From contig CALWLW010000017.1 of NCBI GenBank assembly GCA_944381625.1, positions 1 through 64,000 on the forward strand: a stretch of 64,000 nucleotides of DNA. Reading direction: 5' to 3'. Source of the DNA: an uncultured Lachnoclostridium sp. (GTDB lineage: Bacteria; Bacillota; Clostridia; Lachnospirales; Lachnospiraceae). Below, piece by piece: positions 1 through 7,752 of the stretch. Each line of letters starts with the position of its first letter. The stretch's first letter is position 1. A program made the position numbers and the translations under genes. Below the pieces are notes generated by a model that was given only the letters and a program-made list of their open reading frames with translations, was not told the DNA's origin and ran no database searches.

Positions 1-288
1 CATGACTCCGCAGGCTACGGCGTTGCACAGTGGACGTTCTGGAGCCGGAAGGAGGCGCTGCTCAACTATGTGAGGGCACTCGGCGTTTCAATCGGGGATC
101 TGGAGGCGCAGCTCGGCTTTTTATATAAAGAGCTGAGCGAAAGCTACCCCTCTGTTTTGGCAGCTTTGAAAACAGCTACCAGCGTGAGGGCTGCAAGCGA
201 CAAGGTGCTGACCGACTTTGAAAGACCGGCCGATCAGTCCGAAGCGGTAAAAAATCAAACGGGCGGGCTACGGGCAAACGTATTATGA
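1..288 (+). CDS. Phage tail-tip lysozyme domain, 5' end outside window, frameshifted at 3' end
   Basis: The frame is open from base 1 and begins inside the protein with HDSAGYGVAQWT and RKEALLNYV. These, together with the closing FERP, are typical of the phage tail lysozyme family (Phage_lysozyme2), which cleaves peptidoglycan glycan strands. After AVKNQ the reading frame runs to a stop at 288. The +2 frame, starting near base 263, continues the expected family ending (AGYGQTYYDKYAKAAA) and then runs without a stop into the amidase at 338. One extra A in the CAAAC run near base 257-259 would explain this. The ancestral product was therefore probably a single lysozyme-amidase protein, now split. 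A sequencing error or a programmed slip is also possible. Confidence 0.7.
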   Translation, partial: HDSAGYGVAQWTFWSRKEALLNYVRALGVSIGDLEAQLGFLYKELSESYPSVLAALKTATSVRAASDKVLTDFERPADQSEAVKNQTGGLRANVL

Positions 289-337
289 CAAATACGCGAA
301 AGCCGCAGCTTCCACGCCCTCAGAAGGAGGCAACAAT

Positions 338-1309
338 ATGAGTAATAGTCCATTGGTAAACTGTACCGTAAAAAGCCCGAACCATAGCGGGAAACGTACA
401 CACAGCATTGACACACTGACACCCCACTGCGTTGTGGGGCAGCTCACAGCGGAAGGGATCGGCTCCTGCTTCCCGGCGGGGCGCGAAGCGAGTTGCAACT
501 ACGGGATCGGCAAGGACGGCCGCGTCGTCCTCGTAGTAGACGAGTGTAACCGGAGCTGGTGCAGCTCCAGCAAATCCAACGACCAGCGGGCCGTAACGAT
601 CGAGTGCGCAAGCGACAAAACAGATCCTTACGCTATGAACTCGGCCGTTTACGAAAAGCTGATCGAGCTCTGCGCGGACATCTGCAAGAGAAACGGGAAA
701 AACAAGGTTTTGTGGCTGGGTAGCAAAGAGAAAACTCTCGCATACACGCCAAAAAGCAACGAAATGGTGCTGACCGCGCACCGGTGGTTTGCAAATAAGA
801 GCTGCCCCGGTGACTGGCTCTACTCCCGCTATGGCGAGCTTGCCGACAGGATCAACGCTCTGCTGGGGACGGGAGGCAGCTCCGGATCCGGCGGCGGATC
901 CACTGGCGGCAGCTCCAGCTCCGGATCCGTTCTTTACTATGTCCAGAGCGGCGCGTACTCACAGAAAGCAAATGCCGACGCTCAGGCGGCGAGACTCAAA
1001 GCGGCTGGCTTCGAGGTGCTCATAAAGAAAGTCGGAAATCTTTACAAGGTGCAGACCGGGGCGTATTCCAAAAAGGCAAACGCTGACGCTCAGGTATCTA
1101 AGCTCAAAGCGAAAGGCTTCGACGCCTTTGTGACGACCAACGGCGGCGGTACCGCGGCTTCCGGCGATACCCCCAAGAAATCCAACACAGAGATCGCCAA
1201 AGAGGTGATCGCAGGAAAGTGGGGAAACGGAGCGGATCGCAAGAAACGCCTCGAAGCGGCCGGGTATAACTACGCAGCCGTTCAGAAAATTGTCAACAGT
1301 ATGCTTTAA
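338..1309 (+). CDS. N-acetylmuramoyl-L-alanine amidase with two SPOR domains and a Cpl-7 repeat (endolysin)
   Basis: This is a 323-residue phage lysis enzyme. Residues about 1-135 match the PGRP/amidase-type domain that cuts the bond between muramic acid and L-alanine (SPNHSGKRTHSIDT, GQLTAEGI, ASCNYGIGKDGRV, DQRAVTIECASD). A Gly/Ser linker follows, then two tandem SPOR-like peptidoglycan-binding repeats (YYVQSGAYSQKANADAQ and YKVQTGAYSKKANADAQ). The C-terminus is a Cpl-7 cell-wall repeat (EIAKEVIAGKWGNGADRKKR). The start is supported by AGAAGGAGG seven bases upstream. The frame upstream is open and in phase with the shifted lysozyme domain, so this may be the rear half of a larger protein that can still start on its own. 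A holin gene follows after 21 bases. Confidence 0.88.
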   Translation: MSNSPLVNCTVKSPNHSGKRTHSIDTLTPHCVVGQLTAEGIGSCFPAGREASCNYGIGKDGRVVLVVDECNRSWCSSSKSNDQRAVTIECASDKTDPYAMNSAVYEKLIELCADICKRNGKNKVLWLGSKEKTLAYTPKSNEMVLTAHRWFANKSCPGDWLYSRYGELADRINALLGTGGSSGSGGGSTGGSSSSGSVLYYVQSGAYSQKANADAQAARLKAAGFEVLIKKVGNLYKVQTGAYSKKANADAQVSKLKAKGFDAFVTTNGGGTAASGDTPKKSNTEIAKEVIAGKWGNGADRKKRLEAAGYNYAAVQKIVNSML

Positions 1310-1330
1310 TATCAAGGGAGGGACTCGAAC

Positions 1331-1867
1331 ATGGAAATGTTAGAACAGATCGCAGACGCTTTTGTACCGATCCTCTGCCTGCTTATCACGGCTGGTGGCG
1401 GTTATCTGGTGGCACTCCTGCGCCGCCAGACTCAGCAGATCGAGAAAGATCTGAACAGCGAGACGGCCTCGAAATATATCGAACTGGCAACGGACGCCGT
1501 GGAGCAGGCCGTGACATATACGGCCCAGACCTTTGTTGACGCCCTAAAAGCGGAGGGTGCTTTTACGAAAGAGAAGCAACTGGAAGCGTTTCAGAAGGCA
1601 CGGGACAAGGTGCTGGAGATCCTCGGAGATACCACCGTGAAGGCTCTGGGGGAGATCTACGGAGACTTCGACGCATGGCTGGACACCAAGATCGAGCAGG
1701 TGTGCCGGGACATTAAAGTGCCGGAGGTTGAAAAAGCAGCCACTACCACAGCGGCAGCGACGGCGGCGAGCGTAGCGAGCACGATCGCCACCACGGCAGT
1801 GCAGCAGATTGCAGCCGAAGCGACACCGGCAAGCGAGCCGGTAGAAACCGAAGAAAAAACGGAATAA
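1331..1867 (+). CDS. Phage holin, LLH family
   Basis: The 178-residue protein has one N-terminal membrane segment (about residues 9-30, FVPILCLLITAGGGYLVALL). A long charged, probably coiled soluble part follows (EKDLNSETASKYIELATDAVEQAV and onward), with an Ala/Thr-rich tail. This is the layout of LLH-type phage holins, which time lysis by opening the membrane for the endolysin. It lies directly behind the amidase and shares its transcript, ending at a strong terminator. A start at 1331 fits the GGGAGGG upstream. Confidence 0.85.
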   Translation: MEMLEQIADAFVPILCLLITAGGGYLVALLRRQTQQIEKDLNSETASKYIELATDAVEQAVTYTAQTFVDALKAEGAFTKEKQLEAFQKARDKVLEILGDTTVKALGEIYGDFDAWLDTKIEQVCRDIKVPEVEKAATTTAAATAASVASTIATTAVQQIAAEATPASEPVETEEKTE

Positions 1868-1895
1868 TAGCGGGGAAAACCCGCACAACGAGAAA

Positions 1896-1927
1896 GCCCG
1901 GCGGGAGAAATCCTGCCGGGCATTTTT
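1896..1927 (+). terminator. Intrinsic terminator of the lysis genes
   Basis: GCCCGGCGGGA and TCCTGCCGGGC form an 11-bp stem with one G-U pair and a GAAA tetraloop, followed by six T. It closes the amidase-holin transcript and lies against the 3' end of the convergent gene that ends at 1932. Confidence 0.92.
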
Positions 1928-1931
1928 TCTA

Positions 1932-2510
1932 TTATTCAACAGTCTGGCCGATAGCTTCGAGCGACTCCCGGATCTGGCTGAGGTTTTCCTGCGTGGCGTC
2001 GTTCTCCACGCTCTCGGCTCCCCGGTAAACATATTTAACGGCCTGCTCCAAGTCCATGCCAAGCTCCGCATAATCCCTCGCGGCCTCGTCGTTTTGGTAG
2101 GCGTATTCAAGCCAGTAACCGTAAGAAATGGCCTGCTCCATTGTTTCGTTATCTGCATAAAAATCAGGATAATGCTCTACAATGAAGGTCACGGCCTCGT
2201 CTCGTTTCGCGTCTGAAACTCCGTTTTCCTCAATATCCTGCTTTGCAGCCAAGGCCAGAGCGTCAACCTTTGCGCTTGTGTTTGCTTCCGGCTCCGCTTT
2301 GGCTTCCGTTTCACTCACTGCCTCAGTGGCAGGATCCTGAGTCTCCGGGGCCTCTGAGGTAGCCTGCGTTCCCGTAGTCTGCTGCTGCGTTTCGGTATTC
2401 CCTCCGACCGCCGCCGCAATCAAAACGACCGCTACAACCGCAATAATGATCCACTTCTTTTTGCCCCGTGGGGCCTCTACCTGCTTCTGATCTGCGTCCT
2501 TTTTCCGCAT
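1932..2510 (-). CDS. Membrane-anchored protein of unknown function, probable prophage cargo
   Basis: I do not recognise the family. A longer frame reaches 2564, but an ATG at 2510 has AGGAGG eight bases upstream and gives MRKKDADQKQ. The 192-residue product has a short basic cytoplasmic head and one membrane helix (WIIIAVVAVVLIAAAV, about residues 20-35). A Thr/Glu/Ala-rich linker follows, then a helical C-terminal domain rich in Tyr and acidic residues (AISYGYWLEYAYQNDEAARDY). It sits between the phage lysis genes and the phage regulators and points against them, as lysogenic-conversion or superinfection-exclusion genes often do. That role is inferred from position only. Confidence 0.6.
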   Translation of the reverse strand: MRKKDADQKQVEAPRGKKKWIIIAVVAVVLIAAAVGGNTETQQQTTGTQATSEAPETQDPATEAVSETEAKAEPEANTSAKVDALALAAKQDIEENGVSDAKRDEAVTFIVEHYPDFYADNETMEQAISYGYWLEYAYQNDEAARDYAELGMDLEQAVKYVYRGAESVENDATQENLSQIRESLEAIGQTVE

Positions 2511-2649
2511 AATGTTTTTACCTCCTGCACATGCTTGAATTAGCGTTTTTTCGCCTTTAGTCATGTTTGGGATAATTATACCGGGCGAAGCATGGTAATG
2601 TCAATATGCGTTCTACCTATCTTTGGCATAAAAGGGAGGCACTGAAAAA

Positions 2650-2898
2650 GTGAAAATTTACAAGCACAAAGACGGCAGGTGCAACGCTTCGGGGCCTCAA
2701 ATCAAGGCGCTGCGTGAGGCTGCGGGACTCTCTCAGGAGCAACTCGCGGCAAAGATACAGCTTGCCGGGCTAAACTTGAACCAGAAAGCGATCAGCAGGA
2801 TAGAAACCGGCGATCGAGTAGTCCCTGACTACGAACTTATATTTTTCTCTGAGGTGCTGGACGTACCGATCGAGCAGCTACTCAGTGCGGAAGAATGA
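2650..2898 (+). CDS. XRE-family HTH regulator
   Basis: The 82-residue protein is almost entirely one helix-turn-helix of the Cro/C1 type (IKALREAAGLSQEQLAAKI, KAISRIETGDRVVP, LDVPIEQLL). The start is GTG with GGGAGG upstream. It is divergent from the anchored protein at 1932-2510 and probably acts on the short region between them or on the neighbouring phage genes. The prophage setting suggests control of lysogeny or cargo, but no specific operator was identified for it. Confidence 0.8.
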   Translation: MKIYKHKDGRCNASGPQIKALREAAGLSQEQLAAKIQLAGLNLNQKAISRIETGDRVVPDYELIFFSEVLDVPIEQLLSAEE

Positions 2899-2944
2899 GG
2901 GCGGGAAACCGTCTTTTTTCTTATGCTAAAAAACGAAAACTCAC

Positions 2945-2997
2945 TTGACAACACGCCAATAATGGCGTATTATATAAACACGCCAATAAAGGCGTGT
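2945..2997 (+). promoter_or_regulatory. Sigma-A promoter with two palindromic operators before the second XRE gene
   Basis: TTGACA (2945-2950), a 17-base spacer and TATTAT (2968-2973) form a strong promoter. The inverted repeat ACGCC-6-GGCGT occurs at 2953-2968, inside the spacer. A second, longer copy ACACGCC-6-GGCGTGT lies at 2978-2997, over the transcript start and next to the ribosome binding site. The centres are 27 bp apart. This arrangement fits negative autoregulation by the XRE protein at 3011. Confidence 0.8.
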
Positions 2998-3010
2998 AAG
3001 GAGGTAAGCC

Positions 3011-3247
3011 ATGGAGATTGAGGAAATAAGAAAGCAGAGAGGACTCACGCAGAAACAGCTCGCTGAGCAGATCGGCGTCAGCCCTCGGTGGGTGCAAAAG
3101 CTGGAAGCTGGAGAGATAAAACTGGAAAATATCACATTTATAAACGCAATCAAACTGATCCGGGCGTTGACTCCACACGACGACGAAAAACAGATTGCGA
3201 GGGATCTATATGTCATAGCCCGGCGCATGTTAAGAGAGAACGCATAA
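3011..3247 (+). CDS. Small XRE-family HTH regulator upstream of the IS30 transposase
   Basis: The 78-residue protein has an N-terminal HTH (IRKQRGLTQKQLAEQIGVSPRWVQKLEAGEIKLENI) and a short helical tail with no effector domain. AAGGAGG lies seven bases before the ATG. Two copies of an inverted repeat overlap its promoter, pointing to self-repression. It is 64 bases upstream of the IS30-family transposase on the same strand and may share its transcript, so it may limit transposase expression. That link is inferred. Confidence 0.8.
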   Translation: MEIEEIRKQRGLTQKQLAEQIGVSPRWVQKLEAGEIKLENITFINAIKLIRALTPHDDEKQIARDLYVIARRMLRENA

Positions 3248-3311
3248 GGGAAATACATACGGGGAGTGACTGCGGCCGCTCCCTTATTTTTGTTTAGGGA
3301 GGAAAAAGGAC

Positions 3312-4361
3312 ATGGCGCGACGCTTCAAACATTTAACAAAAACCGATCGGCTGCGCATGGAGCAGCAACTCAAAGACGGAAAGGAGCCGAAAGAGATCGC
3401 AGAGAGCCTCGGCGTTCATGTCTCGACTATTTACCGGGAGAAAAAACGCGGACAGTATGAGCACCGCAATAGTGACTGGACAACGGAGATCCGATACAGC
3501 CCAGACATAGCCCACAATCAGTATCGGGAGAACCTGAAAGCCAAAGGGCCGGAGCTGAAACTGGGGAAGGATCGCAAGCTTGCCGAATATATCGAGCACA
3601 AGATCGCTGACGAGCAATACAGCCCCGCGGCGGTGCTGGGAAGGATCAAGGCGAAAGGCTTAAAATTCAACACTACGATCTCGGTAAACACCCTTTACAG
3701 CTACATAGAAAAAGGCGTATTTCTCCGGATCACAAACAAAGATCTCCCGGTAAAAGGAAACCGTAAACGAGAATACCGGCATACAAAAGCCCAGTCCAGA
3801 GCACCAAAAGGCGAAAGCATAGAGAAACGCCCGGAAGAAATCAATAACCGGGAAACCTTCGGCCACTGGGAAATGGACTGTGTAGAAAGCGCCAAGGGCT
3901 GCACCACAACGCTGCTCGTATTAACCGAGCGGCTCAGCCGCCGGGAAATCACACGGAGAATGGAAGCGAAGAAAGCGGAGAATGTCGTGGCCGAACTGGA
4001 CGCTCTGGAAAAGAGATACGGCGAGCTTTTCCCTCTAATTTTCAAGAGCATAACGGTAGACAATGGATCGGAGTTTGCGAACTGCGAAGGAATGGAACGG
4101 AGTAGCCTCCGTGAAGGCGAGAAAAGGACGAAGTTATACTACTGTCACCCGTATAGCGCATACGAACGCGGCAGCAACGAAAACCAGAACAAGCTCGTGC
4201 GCCGCCATGCTCCGAAGGGATCGAGCTTCGAGGACATGACGGACGAGCGAGCCGACTATATAGAGGGCTGGATGAACGACTATCCTCGGAAAATGTTCAA
4301 CTGGCATACCCCGGAGGAAGTATTTCAGGCAGAAATAAAGGCCCTCAGTGGGGCCTTATAA
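3312..4361 (+). CDS. IS30-family DDE transposase
   Basis: The 349-residue protein starts with an HTH (LTKTDRLRMEQQLKDGK, VHVSTIYREKKRG). It carries an RNase-H-fold DDE core: first Asp in FGHWEMDCVES, second Asp in SITVDNGSEFANC, and Glu in YERGSNENQN followed by KLVRRHAPKG. These are diagnostic of IS30 enzymes, which cut and paste DNA at short inverted ends. GGGAGG precedes the ATG. It is the last gene before the ribosomal operon, reads toward it, and takes the place where a prophage integrase might be expected. Clear terminal inverted repeats of a stand-alone insertion sequence were not found. Confidence 0.9.
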   Translation: MARRFKHLTKTDRLRMEQQLKDGKEPKEIAESLGVHVSTIYREKKRGQYEHRNSDWTTEIRYSPDIAHNQYRENLKAKGPELKLGKDRKLAEYIEHKIADEQYSPAAVLGRIKAKGLKFNTTISVNTLYSYIEKGVFLRITNKDLPVKGNRKREYRHTKAQSRAPKGESIEKRPEEINNRETFGHWEMDCVESAKGCTTTLLVLTERLSRREITRRMEAKKAENVVAELDALEKRYGELFPLIFKSITVDNGSEFANCEGMERSSLREGEKRTKLYYCHPYSAYERGSNENQNKLVRRHAPKGSSFEDMTDERADYIEGWMNDYPRKMFNWHTPEEVFQAEIKALSGAL

Positions 4362-4453
4362 AATATTTTTGACTTTTTTCGTATTTACTCTTGACATTTA
4401 CCCGTAACTATTTAGCCATGCGGCTGAGCGGACGGAAGGAGCACCTGGTTATG
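4362..4453. other. Probable right boundary of the prophage or transposable element
   Basis: No gene is seen here. The stretch is AT-rich just after the transposase (runs of T around 4369-4380, then CTTGACATTTACC at 4390-4402) and changes to host-like composition before the rplL terminator. The element end probably lies in the AT-rich part. The exact attachment or target duplication cannot be fixed because the left end is outside the window. Confidence 0.4.
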
Positions 4454-4473
4454 AAAAAAGAGGCACCGCCTCT
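4454..4473 (-). terminator. Terminator of the rplJ-rplL transcript
   Basis: Read on the minus strand, AGAGGC-GGT-GCCTCT is followed by a T run. It lies about 30 bases after the rplL stop and closes the ribosomal operon. Confidence 0.85.
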
Positions 4474-4501
4474 GCGATGCCCCTTCGTACGTATCTGTCA
4501 C

Positions 4502-4882
4502 TTATTTCAGAGTAACCTTTGCGCCCTCTGCCTCAAGTTTGGTCTTCATCTCCTCAGCCTCTGCCTTGGAAACAGCCTCTTTGATTACCTTCGGTGCGCC
4601 GTCAACCACATCTTTTGCCTCTTTCAGGCCAAGACCGGTTGCTTCACGAACCACTTTGATAACCTTAACTTTGTTCGGGCCAACCTCGGTCAGCTCTACG
4701 TCGAAGGAATCCTTCTCCTCAGCTGCCTCAGCTGCCGGGCCTGCTGCTGCCACAACAACACCTGCTGCTGCGGATACGCCGAACTCTTCCTCGCATGCTT
4801 TTACAAGCTCATTTAACTCTAATACGGATAACTCTTTGATTGCTTCAATAAATTCTGCAGTCGTTAACTTTGCCATTTTCAT
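4502..4882 (-). CDS. rplL: 50S ribosomal protein L7/L12
   Basis: The 126-residue protein has the L7/L12 N-terminal dimerisation helices ([22 protein letters not shown]), an Ala-rich hinge ([19 protein letters not shown]), and the C-terminal factor-binding domain ([28 protein letters not shown]). It forms the mobile stalk that recruits translation GTPases. Full length and normal. It is the last gene after rplJ. Confidence 0.98.
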   Translation of the reverse strand: MKMAKLTTAEFIEAIKELSVLELNELVKACEEEFGVSAAAGVVVAAAGPAAEAAEEKDSFDVELTEVGPNKVKVIKVVREATGLGLKEAKDVVDGAPKVIKEAVSKAEAEEMKTKLEAEGAKVTLK

Positions 4883-4945
4883 TTACCTCCAATATTCATT
4901 CTCTGTTTGTTTCACGCCGCCTCTTCCGGGCAGCCTGTCTGTTTC

Positions 4946-5431
4946 TTACGCTTCCTTCTCCGCGATCTGGTTAAGCACACGGGCGAAGTTTGCAATCGGG
5001 CTCTGCATGCTTCCAAGCAGTCTTCCCAGAAGTACTTCTCTGGACGGAACGGCAGCGATGGCAGCCATACCCTTTGCGTCATAGTAAGCACCTTCCACAA
5101 CACCGGCTTTGATCTCCAGCTTGTCTGCCTTCTTCGCAAACTCAGCGAGGATTCTCGCCGGAGCGGTGGCGTCCGTCTTGGAAACTGCGATAGCGGACGG
5201 TCCTGCGAAATGCTGAGCCAGCGGCTCGAACTCCGTCCCCTTCACCGCAAAGTTCAGCATCGTGTTCTTATAAACCTTGTAGACGATACCTTCTGCTCTC
5301 ATCTGTTTACGAAGCTGTGTATCCTGCTCCACGGTCAGGCCGCAGGCATCAACCAGAACTACGCAGGCAGCGCCTTCCAGATGTGCAGAGATCTCTTCTA
5401 CAACCGGTTTTTTCAGTTCAACTTTTGCCAT
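4946..5431 (-). CDS. rplJ: 50S ribosomal protein L10
   Basis: The 161-residue L10 (MAKVELKKPVVEEISAHLEGA, ACGLTVEQDTQLRKQMR) anchors L7/L12 dimers to 23S rRNA at the stalk base. It follows a leader with an attenuator-like terminator and has its own promoter at 5635-5663, so the L10-L12 pair can be controlled apart from the upstream genes. Confidence 0.98.
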   Translation of the reverse strand: MAKVELKKPVVEEISAHLEGAACVVLVDACGLTVEQDTQLRKQMRAEGIVYKVYKNTMLNFAVKGTEFEPLAQHFAGPSAIAVSKTDATAPARILAEFAKKADKLEIKAGVVEGAYYDAKGMAAIAAVPSREVLLGRLLGSMQSPIANFARVLNQIAEKEA

Positions 5432-5634
5432 GAATGGTTTCCTCCTTATAGATTTTTAAGAGTGACAACCGTACGAATCAATTCCCGCCGGAATCCTCCG
5501 GCAAAAAAATCCCTCCGCGCCGCAGACGCAGAGGGATCACAAGTCATTCCATATCGAATGCTTTCCTCGGCAGGCGTATACTACTTACGCGCTCAGGCAC
5601 CTGCTGTCTTCGGGCAGTCATCTTTAACTTTTAC
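5432..5634 (-). ncRNA. L10 leader with attenuator hairpin
   Basis: This is the untranslated leader between the rplJ promoter and rplJ. It holds a hairpin with ATCCCTC/GAGGGAT arms (5509-5537 on the plus strand) followed on the minus strand by seven T, that is, a terminator before the gene. In Bacillus subtilis the L10-L12 complex is known to control rplJL by transcription attenuation through such a leader. Position and structure here agree with that. I did not match the full L10-leader consensus. Confidence 0.75.
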
Positions 5635-5663
5635 AAAATACCATAATTTATAGTGGATGTCAA
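5635..5663 (-). promoter_or_regulatory. Promoter of rplJ-rplL
   Basis: On the minus strand TTGACA (5658-5663), a 17-base spacer and TATTTT (5635-5640). It lies just after the rplA stop and supplies the leader transcript. Confidence 0.8.
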
Positions 5664-5679
5664 CACTATTTTGCGGCTT

Positions 5680-6369
5680 TTATGCCAACTTCAGCGGGTT
5701 CACCTTCACGCCCGGTCCCATGGTCGGGGTGATGGTTACGCTCTTCAGGTACTGTCCCTTTACAGCGGCAGGCCTTGCTTTGTTGATTGCATCCATAAGC
5801 GTCTGGAAGTTGTCCGCTAACTGCTCCTCGGTAAAAGATGCTTTTCCGATCGGCACGTGGATAATGTTGGTTTTGTCCAGTCTGTACTCGATCTTACCAG
5901 CCTTGATATCCTGAACAGCCTTGGTAACGTCCATGGTTACCGTACCGGCCTTCGGGTTCGGCATCAGGCCTTTCGGTCCAAGTACACGGCCCAGGCGTCC
6001 AACAACGCCCATCATATCCGGAGTTGCAACAACCACATCAAAGTCGAACCATCCGCCCTGGATCTTCGGAAGCAGATCCTCTGCTCCTACGAACTCAGCG
6101 CCGGCTGCCTGAGCCTCGTCTGCCTTCGCACCTTTTGCGAACACCAGAACGCGAACCTGTTTTCCGGTTCCGTGCGGCAGAACTACCGCACCGCGGATCT
6201 GCTGGTCAGCGTGACGTCCGTCGCATCCGGTTCTGATATGAGCCTCGATGGTCTCGTCGAATTTTGCGGTTGCCAGTTTCTTTACGATTGCGACTGCTTC
6301 GTCTTTATCGTACTGAGTCTGCTTGTCATACAGTTTCGCAGCCTCAACATATTTCTTACCATGTTTCAT
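5680..6369 (-). CDS. rplA: 50S ribosomal protein L1
   Basis: The 229-residue L1 ([36 protein letters not shown]; the C-terminal [10 protein letters not shown]) binds the mobile L1 stalk of 23S rRNA. In many bacteria it also represses translation of its own operon. Full length. A sequence resembling the L1 rRNA site lies just upstream of this gene and another upstream of rplK. Confidence 0.98.
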   Translation of the reverse strand: MKHGKKYVEAAKLYDKQTQYDKDEAVAIVKKLATAKFDETIEAHIRTGCDGRHADQQIRGAVVLPHGTGKQVRVLVFAKGAKADEAQAAGAEFVGAEDLLPKIQGGWFDFDVVVATPDMMGVVGRLGRVLGPKGLMPNPKAGTVTMDVTKAVQDIKAGKIEYRLDKTNIIHVPIGKASFTEEQLADNFQTLMDAINKARPAAVKGQYLKSVTITPTMGPGVKVNPLKLA

Positions 6370-6386
6370 AATCTTTTAACCTCCTA

Positions 6387-6415
6387 GTGGTAATGGCGGG
6401 ATGAACCCTCCCACG
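6387..6415 (-). promoter_or_regulatory. Probable L1-binding site before rplA (copy 2)
   Basis: On the minus strand the RNA would read GTGGGAGGG, a short loop, then CCATTACCAC. The GTGG/CCAC ends pair, and both strands resemble the L1 site of 23S rRNA helices 76-78 (GUGGGAGG and AUACCAC). An identical 29-base copy lies at 6904-6932. Confidence 0.65.
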
Positions 6416-6455
6416 TCAATTTGTCAGCAACAGTTGTTTACTTCAAGCCGTACAA

Positions 6456-6884
6456 TTAATCGTCGACTACCGTGATGCCCATGCTTCTTGCGGTACCGGC
6501 GATCATGCTCATAGCTGCCTCCAGGCTGCCTGCAGTCAGGTCCGGCATCTTCAGCTCAGCGATCTTCTGAACCTCGGATTTCTTGATCGTCGCAACTTTG
6601 TCCTTCTTGGAGTTTGCAGAAGCGGTCTTCAGTCCGCATGCTTTCTTCAGCAGTACTGCTGCCGGCGGGGTCTTGGTAATGAAGCTGAAGCTTCTGTCCG
6701 CATACACCGTGATCACAACCGGGATGATCAGGTCGCCCTGGTCAGCGGTTCTTGCGTTAAACTCTTTCGTGAACTGCACGATGTTTACTCCGTGCTGTCC
6801 GAGAGCCGGTCCAACGGGCGGAGCCGGTGTAGCCTTTCCAGCCGGAATCTGTAATTTGATATAACCTGTAACTTTTTTTGCCAT
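6456..6884 (-). CDS. rplK: 50S ribosomal protein L11
   Basis: The 142-residue L11 ([62 protein letters not shown]) binds the GTPase-associated centre of 23S rRNA. Normal length and sequence. It lies between nusG and rplA, with probable L1 sites on both sides. Confidence 0.98.
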   Translation of the reverse strand: MAKKVTGYIKLQIPAGKATPAPPVGPALGQHGVNIVQFTKEFNARTADQGDLIIPVVITVYADRSFSFITKTPPAAVLLKKACGLKTASANSKKDKVATIKKSEVQKIAELKMPDLTAGSLEAAMSMIAGTARSMGITVVDD

Positions 6885-6903
6885 AACTAAGGCACCTCCT
6901 ATT

Positions 6904-6932
6904 GTGGTAATGGCGGGATGAACCCTCCCACG
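6904..6932 (-). promoter_or_regulatory. Probable L1-binding site before rplK (copy 1)
   Basis: Same 29 bases as at 6387-6415. It lies about 20 bases upstream of the rplK start, next to the ribosome binding site, where bound L1 would block translation of L11. Confidence 0.65.
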
Positions 6933-6965
6933 ATCTGCGAAAGCACTGCTTTATCGCAAACCAGT

Positions 6966-7481
6966 TTACATTTTCTTGATCTCTGTGAAACTTATCTCTA
7001 CCGGCGTTTCACGGCCGAACAGATCGACGTTGATCGTCACGCTCTGCTTGTTCTCATTGATCGCCTGGATAACGCCAACCGTATCTTTCCAGACGCCTCC
7101 GGTCACAACCACGGTGTCGCCCTCTGCATAATCGATCTGTACAGAATCTGAATGGATACCCAAGGGTCTCATTTCCTCGTCTGTGAGCGGAACCGGCTTA
7201 GATCCAGGGCCAACAAATCCGGTCACGCCTCTGGTATTGCGTACCACATACCAGGTGTCGTCGTTCATCACCATATTGATCAGAACATATCCCGGGAACA
7301 TCTTTTTCTGGACCTGACGGCTGACGCCGTCCTTCATCTCCACCACGTCCTGCATGGGAACCCTGACTTCAAGGATCTGATCCTCCAGATGTCTGTTTTC
7401 AATCGTTTTTTCGATGTTGGCCTTAACCTTGTTCTCATACCCTGAATAGGTATGGACTACATACCAGTTTGTCTCTGACAT
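6966..7481 (-). CDS. nusG: Transcription termination/antitermination factor NusG
   Basis: The 171-residue protein has the NusG N-terminal domain (NWYVVHTYSGYENKVKANIEK; MFPGYVLINMVMNDDTWYVVRNTRGVTGFVG). A C-terminal KOW domain follows (EGDTVVVTGGVWKDTVGVIQAIN). It binds RNA polymerase and affects pausing and termination. It lies 20 bases after secE in the usual order. Confidence 0.97.
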   Translation of the reverse strand: MSETNWYVVHTYSGYENKVKANIEKTIENRHLEDQILEVRVPMQDVVEMKDGVSRQVQKKMFPGYVLINMVMNDDTWYVVRNTRGVTGFVGPGSKPVPLTDEEMRPLGIHSDSVQIDYAEGDTVVVTGGVWKDTVGVIQAINENKQSVTINVDLFGRETPVEISFTEIKKM

Positions 7482-7501
7482 AAAATCACCTTTCTCCCAA
7501 C

Positions 7502-7720
7502 TTACAGCGTTACCAGAAAATCAATTCCAAAGGTCATGATCATATCCAGCACTTTAATGATGAGGGCCAGAACAATCGAGGTACTGATAACCGCGACCGT
7601 CTCTTTCGTGAGTGACTTCCTGTCCGTCCAGCTGATCTTTTTAAACTCGGCTTTCAAACCTGAAAACCAGCTGGTCTTCCTGGCCTTGGGGGCCTTCTGA
7701 GCCTTATTTGTCTCTCCCAT
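7502..7720 (-). CDS. secE: Preprotein translocase subunit SecE
   Basis: The 72-residue protein has a basic N-terminus, the amphipathic helix (SWFSGLKAEFKKISWTDRKSL) and one membrane segment (AVISTSIVLALIIKVLDMIMT). This is the short SecE form that clamps SecY. It sits between rpmG and nusG as in other Bacillota. Confidence 0.95.
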   Translation of the reverse strand: MGETNKAQKAPKARKTSWFSGLKAEFKKISWTDRKSLTKETVAVISTSIVLALIIKVLDMIMTFGIDFLVTL

Positions 7721-7752
7721 CTTCTCACATCCTTTACGATCCTTCGGCAGAA

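Noticed and set aside
2592-2609. Possible left inverted repeat of the IS30 element (GGTAATGTCAA against GGTAAATGTCAA at the right end)
   Set aside because: The match is short, has an indel, and would place two unrelated XRE genes inside the insertion sequence; not enough to call an end.
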